Source: Lichtheimia corymbifera B2541
Lineage: Eukaryota; Mucoromycota; Mucoromycetes; Mucorales; Lichtheimiaceae
Length of the DNA stretch: 64,000 nt
Assembly: GCA_000697475.1 (NCBI GenBank)
Contig: JNEU01000986.1
Location: 186,001 to 250,000 of the forward strand
Direction: 5' to 3'
Position 1 is the first letter of the stretch, and each line of letters starts with the position of its first letter. The translations under genes were made by a program, and so were the position numbers. Below are positions 48,569 through 59,699 of this stretch, in pieces. Under the pieces are notes generated by a model. The model ran no database searches and was not told the origin of the DNA. It worked only from the letters and a program-made list of their open reading frames with translations.

Positions 48569-50045
48569 TCATGCGGCCTGCCATCTGTTCATACATGAGA
48601 ATGGCGTGTAGTCTGCAGAAAAAAACGATCAGTATATGTGTGTCACACGTTCCCTTGGAGATGGTGCATTTACCGAAATTATCCTCTGCGTTGCAATGAC
48701 ATTTCTTTTGTGTGTTTTGATCTGTTGGGCAATGCATAAAAGGATCATGACGATACCCGATGTCATCGAAAAAGTGGACTTCTGACTTGTTGAGGAACAT
48801 CCCCACGGCAATCGAGTGTACGGGTGCATCGCCCCATCTATTGACATCATCCGGTTACTATTTCAAGTATCCAGCGCCATCATCATCATCATCCTCTCTA
48901 CCTTTCATAAAAGAAACCGCCTGCCTTGTCTAAATATTCGAAATAGGCTGTGTATTCAGGGCTTCGTAAAAAGTTGAGATCACCGATTTCAAAGTTGCTC
49001 CAGAAATGACACAGGTTGTAGCTTTCACCACCATCATCAGAGATAAAGTTGAGCAAGTTGTTGTTGGGAATGTATTCTGGGTGTTCCTTCATGAATGCGC
49101 GTGTTGTTTCCCACAGCGTTGGGACCGTGCTTTCAAACTCGAGCAACGAAATGGTCCAGCCTGTTATAAGATGGTTATTAGTATATAATTTCGCCTAGTC
49201 TATTACGACGCTTACCATATTTCTTGTTGTTTTCTTGCATAAACAAAAAGGGGTCATAGTCGAGATCGCAGTAGAATTCAACACTTGGTTCCACACGCCT
49301 ATACCATCACCGTAAATAGATCATCCTCCCTTTCCCCGTATGACGCCATAATATCCTTACCAATAATAGTCGAAATTTTGCATGAGAGGATGACGATAAA
49401 AGAAGCCGCTTTCGAATCTATCTACCATCATCAATATCATGATTGGCCTTGATATAAACCCAAATTACCTGCACATGTGTCGATAGGATAGACTATCACC
49501 ATAAAGCACACCTTGATCAGCCATTCGTTGACGGGCTTGATCAGCTTTTTCAACATCGATCCATGGGGGATAACTCCAATGCTCCTTTGGGATGATACCT
49601 AATTGCTCCTGTCAATGAATGCCATCATCATCACCCATCATCCCCACACATTACCATAATGAGTTTCTGCAGATGTCATACTTGTCGTCAGCTCTCGGAA
49701 CTCGTCAGTGAAATCTTCGTCGTTAAGGAAGACATAAGGATAATTGAATTTGCTATTGAAACGAGCCTCCAACTGCTGCATGGTCTTGCGAAGTGCATCG
49801 AGCTCTGAATTCCTTGTCAAGATGACAAAAGCAGCATTGGCCCGAGTCTTGTTTTGCCATGGCGCCGTTGTGGTGGGTGGCACTACTGACATTGAGTCGC
49901 TCGACGATGAGGTCCAGGCATTGGATTGAGCTGTTGTTGTTGTCCGCTGTAGCTGAATGGGGACGGTTTGGAAGATGACAAACAAAAAGACAATGGCTAA
50001 TGCGATAAGAAGCGGTTTGCGTTGCGTTGATGAAATGACCGGCAT
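48569..50045 (-). CDS. Alpha-1,2-mannosyltransferase, Kre2/Mnt1 family (GT15)
   Basis: A spliced minus-strand gene of about seven exons. The first is 50045-49655, the second 49598-49469, and the last ends at 48569 after an intron that splits DNF|DYTPF. The product is about 380 aa. It extends O- and N-linked mannans on secretory proteins in the Golgi. A type II signal anchor ([20 protein letters not shown]) is followed by a Ser/Thr stem. The family blocks are all there: [85 protein letters not shown], and [15 protein letters not shown], with [12 protein letters not shown] carrying the proposed nucleophilic Glu. The start at 50045 is preferred; an upstream in-frame start at 50072 is possible. 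Confidence 0.94.
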
Positions 50046-51337
50046 ATTGCTCCACACACGCACACACAACACAGCACGCTCAAATATACACCGAGAAGGG
50101 GAGAAGAGGTAGAACTCAGGAACAAAGGGAGTAGAAGACGATGATCATCGTTTTGCTGTTGTTCATTATCAGCTCCGGTTGTGCTTCTACTTTTTCATAT
50201 AAACCAGGGCTATTGTCGATCATTCTTGTCACACACATGTTACACTGCAAAGAAGGGATGGTGCTATGACTGAAATGGCGGGGGATGCCTTGTCTACTAT
50301 TATCATCGAACATGTATGTATACAATGATGACCATTCTGCATACACACCATACAAATAACCCAACTAGCAATTAAGACCAGGTGCTACAATCTCCCTCTT
50401 GTACTACAATACGCAAATCCTGCCAAGCATGGTCAATTGCAACCTGTTACCTTTTCGGGGATCCTTGTCTCAACGCACAAACTACTACTTTTCCTTGGTC
50501 ACAGCTTTTGCTGAACAATGAATACAGCACACCGGGAAGCACCGGAACGCACGGATACGCCAAGATCAACAAACAACAACAATGAAGACAGGTCCATTCT
50601 TTCTTGATCAATATCCCTCCCTCCTCTTTCATTGTATATTCCACCCCTATTTGGTTCCATTCAATGACCCTTCGTCAGCATTGCTGTATTATTAAATGCA
50701 ATAATGTCAATATAGTATACTCGTTACTACCTACTCTGTCTCACGTAAAATGACTCATAAACGTATTCTTTGGTGACTGTGTACATGTTGAAAGTGTATT
50801 AATGCTGGGGTGCAAGAACGCCGAGAAGATTCGATACGTTCAAAATGCATGCTTGATCTCGTGACATGTATGCGTAGGTGACGTGCTCTTCATTCCAAGC
50901 GTTTAGACATGGCCACATGCTGCTGCGGGAATACTCGGTAATTTTCTCAGCCAGTGATCTGCGTGATCAGGTCAACAACGATGATATTATTGTATGCAAT
51001 AGTAGCTTATATTACAATTGATGGATGGTGTTATAGGTGAGCCACATGAGCTTTTCAAGCACATACATGGAAAGCATCACCTGATGGATTGAATCAAAAA
51101 GCTTCTTCTTGGACTCTATAATACAAAAAGTCTATCTTTTCGACCTTCAAACGTTAATGTGATCTCTGGAAAAAGTTTCTTCAAGCTGATGCTGGATCAA
51201 GAAAGATTGTGTAACGGCTGGTCCCGTCCAGATCCGATTTCAATGCACTCGTTTAAAAACTTGGATACAAAAGCAAAGCATGCATCTTTGATCTGATCAT
51301 TATATCCCATTGGTGCATACAGAGCAGCAGCAAAGCC
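50046..51337. other. Intergenic between divergent genes, no gene recognised
   Basis: 1.3 kb between the GT15 gene (minus) and the MFS transporter gene (plus). Both promoters must lie here. I see AT-rich sequence, a possible bidirectional TATA region near 50710-50720, and no convincing frame. Confidence 0.5.
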
Positions 51338-53456
51338 ATGTTATCGAAAACAATGACACGTACTCCTGAAGACGATAAAGCACAGCATGATGATGCTGAG
51401 CAAATCTCTATGAATGGATCCACTCCCATGGCTACTGAGGCAGGTGACAAGGAACGGCGGGCAATGGTGGAAAAGAAATTACTTCGGTGAGTGACAGGGC
51501 GTCCCATTCTCTTATGCTATTCGTCTCATCCAATGCTTACTTGTCTATTGAAAGCAAAATGGATCTTCGGATCATTGTTCCCATGTCCACCCTATCGTTT
51601 TTGATCTTCCTTGACAGGCAAGTGCTCCCTCACTTATCATATGTGAGCTTAGTATATAATATCTAATCTTTACCATAGAGCCATCATCTCCAACGCCAAA
51701 CTAGGTGGTATCATTGAAGATTTAAATTTAACCCCTACCGAGTTCAGCTGGACCTTATCCATTCTTTACTTTGGCTACTTTCTTTTTGACATTCCTTCCA
51801 ACATTGTGCTACGAAAATGGGTAGCATCGTATTGGCTGTCACTGCTGACCTTGTAAGTGGCAATCTTCAGGTGACCCATACCATAGTAGTATCATCTCAT
51901 ACAAACCGCTTTTCCTAATAGGTTTTGCGGCATTGTTACCATGTGTATGGCGTCATGCACCAACTTTGCAGGCTTAATGGTGACACGCTTTTTGCTCGGA
52001 GCAATCCAAACGGGTACGTCAACATGATATGAAAGAGGGTTCATTGCTCATTCAATGTATTCTATGTATTAGGGTTCATTTCTGGTGGCCTGTAAGTGCC
52101 CATGATTGCCCTCACACTGTAAATCTCTTTTCGTGGCTAAACGTGCGAGTTCATAGGTATTTCCTTTCGCTGTGGTATACTCGAGATGAATACGGAAAGC
52201 GAGCATCCCATTTTATGGGATGGGCTACTATCTCGGGTGCTTCAAGTGGTCTTATTGCTTATGGCATATCCATGATCCCCACCAATCGGCTAAACACCTG
52301 GCAATGGTATGGAACCTTTATCTTTACTCAAGTTGATATCAATCATTCTTTATATGTATAGGCTGTTTTTGATTGAGGGTGTGCCAACTGTGCTGGTGTC
52401 GTGTTTCACGCTGTGGTATATTCCGGTTAAGCCAGAGACTGCCAAATTCATGACCGAGGAAGAGCGCATCGTTGAAATGGAACGCCTAGCTATAGGTAAT
52501 TCAAATAATAACCATAACCTCCAGCATGTAAAAGCCGATCATCCTTAGACACACTTTTTGGGTAGATCAAAATATTACAATCGACCAATCTTGGTCTTGG
52601 GATATCGCAGTAACGGTTGCCAAGGATTGGAAGACTTACATGTATACCATCATTTGCTTATTCAGCACCATTGCTCTGCAGGGTGTAACCTTGACCTTAC
52701 CTAGCATTGTTGCTGGGATGGGTGCATGGACCACTGTAGAATCGCAAGCATTGACAACACCGCCCTACGTTATGGCATTCATCGGCACCCTGATTGTTGG
52801 ATGGACGTCAGGTATACACAACCCACGCCATATTTATTTAAAGATGCTAATAACAATGATAGATCGTTTCTATGATCGCTCGCTTCATTTGATAGGCACT
52901 AGCCTCATTGGCATACTTGGATATCTATTGCTCATGTTCATTGATGAATCGTTAGTGGGCGTACGCTATTTTGCCGTTTGCTTGTGTACCATCGCCACTG
53001 TATGTTTTATTATTAGAGGTGTTTATTTGCATTTCGTATGCTAACAATCAAAACAGTATGCGAATACCACCATCAAGTTCTCATGGTTTGAGAATAACTT
53101 GTAAGTGGATGATGTCTATAATAGATACAAGCTTCAATGACTCATTTCCTTTTAAAAGCTCGGGTCTTACACGACGTGCCATTGCCAGTGCCACTATCCT
53201 TTCGATAAGCAACATAGGAGGTGTCGTTGGGAGCTTTATTTATTACGACCCACCATTTTATTTTGCAGGCAATACCATCACTTTTTGCTGTTTTACAGCG
53301 CATGCCATTACGGTCGTCATTATGCGCATTTTGCTGGCTCGTGAAAACAAGCGACGAGCCGTCATGAGTCCCGAACAAAGACAAGAGGAAATTACCAAAC
53401 ACGGCGGTGAATCCTTTGCAGGCGACAGGCACCCTGATTTCCGATATGTTCTCTAG
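51338..53456 (+). CDS. MFS transporter, Dal5/allantoate permease (anion:cation symporter) type
   Basis: A gene of about ten exons, ATG at 51338 and stop at 53454-53456, about 480 aa. The first exon ends at 51486 and short introns interrupt almost every membrane helix. The family pattern is that of the fungal ACS/Dal5 group: KMDLRIIVPMSTLSFLIFLDR as TM1, FSWTLSILYFGYFLFDIPSN as TM2, TNFAGLMVTRFLLGAIQTGF, LYFLSLWYTRDEYGKRASHF, WLFLIEGVPTVLVSCFTLWY, then PVKPETAKFMTEEERIVEMER in the central loop, and GLTRRAIASATILSISNIGGV in the second half. Substrates in this group include allantoate, nicotinate, biotin and related carboxylates; which one applies here cannot be told. Both termini are hydrophilic and cytoplasmic. 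Confidence 0.9.
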
Positions 53457-53656
53457 TACTCGTTCTGCCATATACTTAGATTATCTCCTCACCCAAACCT
53501 TCTACTGCATCATTGTCATAAACGTCTTTTATACAAGGAAAATGAATGTAATGGAGGATCATATAGAGGGGGAAAAGTACAATGAAATGAGATGGGGGAA
53601 AAAGAGCAGGTATTTGTTGCGCTAAAATGAAGAGAGTTGCGGGTGGTTTGGGTTAT

Positions 53657-55183
53657 TCAACGTTCCTGTACCCGAAAAGAGGACCTTTTTCGTTTCTTCC
53701 ATGGTCGTTTTGATGGTCGCATGGGTCCCTTGCGCTTTTTCAATATCTTCCTCACTCGTTCTGATATTCGTATCGCTGTCTTTTGCTTTGGGAATCGTCG
53801 GCGGGAAGATGCTGTGAACCAATTATATCAGTATTGATTTCATAGCCAATAGCAACAAAAGCTTACCGTTCCTTTGGTGTTGTGGTGTCGTGTGAGATTG
53901 TGCACGTGATCTTGTTGATAGTGGATCTGTACATAGCTGATGAGCAATGAAGGAAGAAGAAGCAGCGTTTCGCTCAAAGACTCACCTGTAGTAGCAGGAA
54001 TCGAGGATTTGGGATTCTTTTTCACCACCCACTTGTCAGACGCTTTAATGGACGTAAAGAGAGGATCATCTAGACATTTGTTGCACGCATCCGTTTTAGC
54101 ATTACATGATATACCCAGTTCCTGAACGCCATATACTACGTACCTGAGTATCCCGAGGATAACCCAATATGTTGATGCGATGATGACTTTTTCGAGCCTG
54201 ATAAAAATGTTATTGTCATGCTATGAAATTGCTTTACCCATAGAGACCACTTACCGTTTTTGTTTGATGGTAGTCCGGCCAATGATTCACGCCTGTTGTT
54301 TGTCACTGGTATTTCTGATAGTGGAGTGGAACCCTCGGCGATATTATCGTGTATTACTATATACCGGGCACATTGAGAACATTAACTCCTAGTTGAATGA
54401 GATGAGGACTTACATTCCGACAACTCGTGATCAGGTGGCAGTAAAGGGATTTCATCATTATCTTCATTTGGCTCCTTTTCTGACGATCCATCACTACAAG
54501 AGTCTGGTCATTGATGTATGTCAATATTACCAGGTCAAGCATCCTATATCCATGATATTGTTTACCAATTGGAACAATGACTTCAACATCCAAAAGTCGT
54601 AGATCCTAGAATATAGAGAGAGGTAATCAGCACACGAGTTGAAACGCATATCCTTGCTCATATGTACCTTGCGATGAATCACTTTATAGCTTTTATCATG
54701 CTGATCTTCCTTATCCTCATGTTTCTTATGCTGCTGCTGATGATGATGCTGATCTTCATTGTCTTCAAATGATGGTTCTGGTGTAGAGTCGTTGTCATGG
54801 TCAACCATTGCTTCCCGTGTCGGATGATTGTTCGTGATAGGTAAGAATGAATGCGTCTTCAAATAATCGTCGTCTGCATCCACCACTTGTTTGAGCCTGT
54901 CAACAAAGTTCACGCGAGGACTAGGGCGTTCAGGCGTGTTGAAATGTGTACGCAAACGGTTTCCAGTGGATGGCGTTCCTATAATGACAGGCGAAGGCGG
55001 CTTCATGTGGATTGGTGTTTCGTTGTTTGACATGGCTGTTGGAGAGATCCATAGCTCTGAACTGGGATCTGGAATGATATCAACATCGTCAATGTGAACA
55101 GGCGTTGCTGATGGCCGTATAGGGAGTCGTCGACGTGCAGTTGCCCGCGGTGTCACTGGTGAAGCGACCTGGTGGTCTTGCAT
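53657..55183 (-). CDS. Hypothetical protein with strongly basic C-terminus
   Basis: I do not recognise this protein. The first exon 55183-54668 encodes MQDHQVASPVTPRATARRRL and a Ser/Pro/His-rich stretch with several TP/SP sites (VTPR, FNTPERPSPR), then RVNFVDRLKQVVDADDDYL. Later exons are short and were chosen to keep phase 1: DLRLLDVEVIVPI joined to DSCSDGSSEKEPNEDND, then LIHDNIAEGSTPLSEIP, GSKKSSSHQHIGLSSGYS, DDPLFTSIKASDKWVVKKNP, DPLSTRSRAQSHTTP, and a last exon ending RPWKKRKRSSFRVQER. The basic tail (about 48 residues, over a third Lys/Arg) looks like a nuclear or DNA-binding segment. The 3' half of the gene model is uncertain. Cell-cycle-type SP/TP sites suggest a chromosomal protein, by inference. 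Confidence 0.55.
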
Positions 55184-56448
55184 AGTGTTGTTGAGTGTAG
55201 GAGAGAACGTGCAATAATAAAGACCACATTTTCAAAATTCGCTTTAGAGAAGACCGTCTGCTTGACAATCGAAATTGGCTTCTTGTGTTGGCATTGTTTG
55301 CAGCACGATCAATGTTATCTACCTCATGCTTATACTGCATCATTGTACAATTTTGACCCTCTGATCCTTTGCTGCTGGCAACCATGCTTATCGTCATGTA
55401 AATAAAGATGTTGTGATGGTTATGAATTATGTGTTTAGCGATGCTTTAGCCTTTACTCCAGTTCCTTTTGCTTGAAATCAGTATAAGCCTTACCATGCCA
55501 TTCACACTGCTCACGAGCGATGATATCAGTTATGGTGAATGAACTACTAAGATACTCTGATATATTATAATCATCTGCTGTATGATATCGCCGTAAGGAC
55601 TTGTTTAAAACCAAGTACAAGTTTAGACTTCAAAGGCTTTATGCATAATTCTTGCATTGGCTGGCTTTGGTCCGGTTGTGCAGCGGCACTCTTAGGACTG
55701 AACTGAATCCCTTTTCGTCTTTTTGGCTATGCATGCAAGAGCGGAATAATGCTCATCTTTCGAGAAATGATATCATAAGGACGCAAAAAGTGTTAATGTT
55801 GTCGAGCAATCCATCAAGGAATGATTATGGCATGTTCACTCTGTTTGGTATCTGGTTTTGTTAATAGTGGATTATCTTGTACATTGTATGTGATTTACAC
55901 AGGAATGTGGAATTTGTGTCAGTAGATAATTTACACAGCGAGCCCATGCCTGCAAGGAGCCGGATGATGCATTATACCGTGAAATATATAAGGAGCGACA
56001 CATACAGTGCATAGTGAGTGTGCGCCAACGGGCTGAGAAAGGAGTCTTCATGCGTTGATACACCTCCGTAAGGGACGGCTGGCTACAGGGGTTTATAGGT
56101 GAAGGAGGAGGATGACAGGCGATGTTCGTGAACAAGTAGCCTTACACGCCACAATCAGTCTTTGGCATACATTTGTATGCTTTCCAAGCTGCGTATACGT
56201 GCAAACGTTCTCACACATGATACAGCACAACCATATCGCATATCTCACACTGTGAATATTTGAGTATGGTTGTAAATAAGATTGTATGATGGTATCAACT
56301 TTCGTTTTCAAAATAAAAGGGACATGCGATACATGATTACAACTGATCATGCATATGCACTTGTATGCTCCGTGGATATCATCCTTATAAAAAAGGGAGC
56401 TGATTTGTGATCGAGATTTCTATTAACTTCACATTCTTGTCCACCAAC
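55184..56448. other. Intergenic between divergent genes, no gene recognised
   Basis: 1.3 kb between the hypothetical gene and the small secreted protein gene. Small frames at 55652-55864 and 55872-56350 show no domain. The right end carries a clear TATA box (see 56386). Confidence 0.5.
56386..56394 (+). promoter_or_regulatory. TATA box of the small secreted protein gene
   Basis: TATAAAAAA about 60 bp before the ATG at 56449, with an uninterrupted leader ending CCACCAACATGAAA. This is one of the best TATA elements in the window and fits a highly inducible gene. Confidence 0.65.
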
Positions 56449-57058
56449 ATGAAATTCACCACCATCACAGCTGTTGCCGTTGCTTTGACCACTGGTAAGT
56501 CATCATACATCCAAAGCGGCATATGAACATAGGTGCTCATCACACCTCTTATTACGTGCAGTCAATGCCCTGTCTATTAACCGCCGTGCGGCATCTACAT
56601 GTGGAGAGGATCTCGACGCTATGGACAACCAATTGGATGTGCTGGATAAATTATCAAAATCCTGGACTCCATCTCTTGGTGGATACCTAGGAGCTCTACA
56701 AGGGCAACAAGAAGCATACAAGATGCAAACTATTGTTAATAGAGCTATAAAGTCATGCAAATATTCAAGCCCTGCTTCGAAAGAAGAGGTTGAACATGCT
56801 ACGCGTCAGCTAGATGATATGGTTCCCAGAATTGAATCATATTTGGATCATATTGCTGCGCGGAAAGGTGAATTTGATTCGGTGCCCCTCGTCAGCCCAC
56901 TTGTGAAGAACAATCTCAAAAGCATGCACGCCAAGACAAATGAACTCAGAAAGGTTGTCCTCAGCTCTACGCCAGCATCCCATTATGACAAGATGGATGG
57001 TTATTTCAACCAGATCGATTCAGCTTACGGTCGTGTTTATGACGTTTACGGCCGCTAG
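56449..57058 (+). CDS. Small secreted protein, HsbA-like (hydrophobic surface-binding / cell-wall galactomannoprotein)
   Basis: Two exons, 56449-56494 and 56562-57058, give 180 aa. A signal peptide (MKFTTITAVAVALTTVNA) is followed by about 160 mostly helical residues with two Cys (STCGEDLD and KSCKYSS) and heptad-like spacing (MDNQLDVLDKLSKSW, VEHATRQLDDMVPRIESYLD). Length, signal and the helical all-alpha pattern resemble the fungal HsbA family of cell-surface galactomannoproteins that bind hydrophobic surfaces; the match is by overall pattern. The strong TATA box and tidy leader point to high expression. It lies about 700 bp before a copy of the fold-back repeat. Confidence 0.7.
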
Positions 57059-57735
57059 ATTATATAGTCATCAAGCACTTATAGCTCCTCGCCCCCATCT
57101 AATTAATATACAGTACACAGCTTCAGAATAAAGGCAATATCCTCATCTTGCATCTCCCACCATATATTACGGAAAACTATCTTACACGATCCAAATCACA
57201 AAAGAAGAATGTGAGTTACGATGTTATTGACAAGGTCTAATCACAAAAAAGGGAGGGGTGTTATACTATCGAAACAGGCCTTTGTTCAAGGCCCAATGAA
57301 TCAATCAGACCCTTTCTCTTCCTTTCTTTTTCCCTTATCACAGCATTTAAAAGTGGATACACTTTTAGAATCCTTTATTAACCTATGTGTCGAATGACCA
57401 CACACGAAGGGGTCCAACTCAAGAAGAAGAGATCCTTTACACTTTAGAAACATAGCAATTGGTTGGCAACGGAATCTCATATCCGCTAAAGTATCCCTTT
57501 AATCCAACTTCAATACCAAGAGATACAACGAAGAGAATTCTAGTGCATTGCTGTAATGGGAGATACATTGGTATTGGAAGATTCTACTTCTGGAGTGCAT
57601 TCTATAAAGTTGCATGGATGGACGTGGGATAGCTCTGAATGTGTGATGGCGCGTTATGGCGTGTCAAAACATGGAGTTGGATGGTGATAATTGCCAGGTT
57701 GCACAAAGGATGATGATAGTGGCTGCCATGCTAGA
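57059..57735. other. Intergenic, 3' side of the secreted protein gene
   Basis: About 680 bp with a likely polyadenylation signal (AATAAAGG at 57127-57134). I see no gene. The boundary with the repeat copy on the right is approximate. Confidence 0.5.
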
Positions 57736-59460
57736 GGGCTTAAAGTAGGATAATGCACCAATCGTTCAGTACGGTAACATCAAGCACGACAGCCAAGTTG
57801 ACGATATATATATATACTCTTTTCCCATGTGTTGTATAGATCCATCCAATCGCCAGATCCATATCCATATGTAGGAGCTCGTAGGTATGAAAGCAAGTAG
57901 TTCCATGTACATAAAGTTGTTTGTCTGCAACGTCTATCTGCTGTTCACGTGGATGTAAGACATGTTGCTGCAAATAAAGAGCGTTGTTGGCGACAAAGGG
58001 AATAAAGGCCTTGCTAATAGCAACTGCTGGAATGAATGCAGTTACGAATGGTCGTGGTCGAGGTGTGGTGTCTTGGAAACGCGGGCGGTGATGCAGTAGA
58101 GTGCACACGCCATGAAACTTGCCCATTCAGTCAAAGGCTTTCAGATCAAGCCATTCGTAGCATTAACATGATGGGGTGAAGCAGGACAATCGTTCGCAGA
58201 TGGTAGTTGTACTTGAATGGGGGCAACAGTTGAGAATGGGAGGAGGAAGAGGCAAGAAACCGAGAGCGGAAGAGGTGAAAATTAAATAGATCAGGCACTG
58301 CCTGCACACTGTAAAATTGATCCATGACCTTGATTGCCTTTCTCAAACCTGAAACTTGCACACAAGGTGCTCTAGTACATGCTGATCAACTTTGTCTTAA
58401 TAACGAACCCACACTTCATTTGAAAATTTCGAATGGGAGAGCATAATGGGGGGGTTGACTATAACTGACGGAAATTGGGAAAGCGCCGGATTTATGAAAA
58501 AGTCATTTACTATGTATTATCTTGGGATTCCCCATCTCGCACTTGAAACTTGGTATGAAGGGTTCTCTCTGTCATGCTGATCAACTCCATTCATTTAAAA
58601 ACCGCATGGTTCATTGTGATGTTTCAAAGAATCGAGCGGTCCAAATGTAGAGGAGACAATGGATGGGCGGAACGCAAGTAGGGTGCATAGCGCAACCCCC
58701 CCCCCCCGGCGGTTGTCCACCTCCATCGTGAACTTGGTCAGCGGTGGGCTTCGTCATGCTGATCAACTCCATTCATATTAAAGTCGCAGGCTTCATTGTG
58801 AGAATTAAAATGGGAGCGTCGGATGATGAATGAACCGGATTATATGTAGGGTGGACGGCCCATGACCTTGAGATTGCCCATTTCGAACCTGAAAGTTTCC
58901 ACGATGCTCTTAGACATGCTGAACAACTTTGTCATAATAAAGACCTCACACTTCATTTAAAAATCTTGAATGGGAGGGTGTAACGTGGGATTTACTATGA
59001 AGGACTGAAATTCCGCACCCATCCAAATTCATGAAAAGTCAATTAGTATGAATTACCTTGGGATTACCCATTTCGAACATGAAATTTGGTAAGAAGATCC
59101 CCTGAGTAATGCTGATCAACTTCATTCATTTCATAACCACATGCTTCATTCTGAGAACTTTGAATGCGAACGGCCCAAATATAGGAGAGACGATGGATGT
59201 ACGGGAACAGAAGTAAGGTGTATAGTGCACCGTCCCCGCGATTGTTCATCGCAAACTCCAAACTTGGTAAGAAGATTCGTTAGGACATGCTGATCATCTT
59301 TGTTCTCATAAAGATCTCACGCTTCACTATGAAAATTGAATGGGAGGGTACAAATATAGGAAGGACAAGAATTGGACGGGAGCATAATAGGACGCATGGT
59401 TCATGGATTGGTGTGTTCCCCGTTCCAGAATTACTCTGCAAAATCCTCCCGTATCAAGAG
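57736..59460 (+). repeat. Dispersed partial copy (D) of the long repeat arm
   Basis: Direct counterpart of 12200-13250 and inverted counterpart of 7640-7040 and 16600-15500. From 57900 to 58290 it matches the unique-like part (TTGCTAATAGCAACTGCTGG, TTGTACTTGAATGGGGGCAA). After that come six subrepeat units centred on TGATCAACTTTG or TGATCAACTCCATTC at about 58380, 58575, 58757, 58914, 59107 and 59285, a spacing of about 157-199 bp. A run of C lies at 58687-58697. No inverted partner arm and no fold-back hairpin units are seen next to this copy. Confidence 0.7.
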
Positions 59461-59699
59461 AGTTGAAATGAAGAGCTGAAGTTGAAAGAATGGCTCACAT
59501 GCGGTGGATTGGGCAATAGTTGGAAATGGGCTATCAGCTGGCAGTAGACAAATGTAAGGTTTCTTATTCTTTTCTTATTCTCTGGTATAAAACTGGCTAC
59601 ACTATTACATACTGGGGGCCTATATAATCCTCAAGGTTGCTTTAAATAATGTATAAAGTGGAGCAGTATGATAAAGGGATGATAATACATGTATGATGT

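Noticed and set aside
54040..54130. A CNAKTDACNKC zinc motif in the gene at 53657-55183
   Set aside because: Including it breaks the reading phase. An acceptor at the end of the AATGTCTAG stretch keeps phase and places the motif in an intron.
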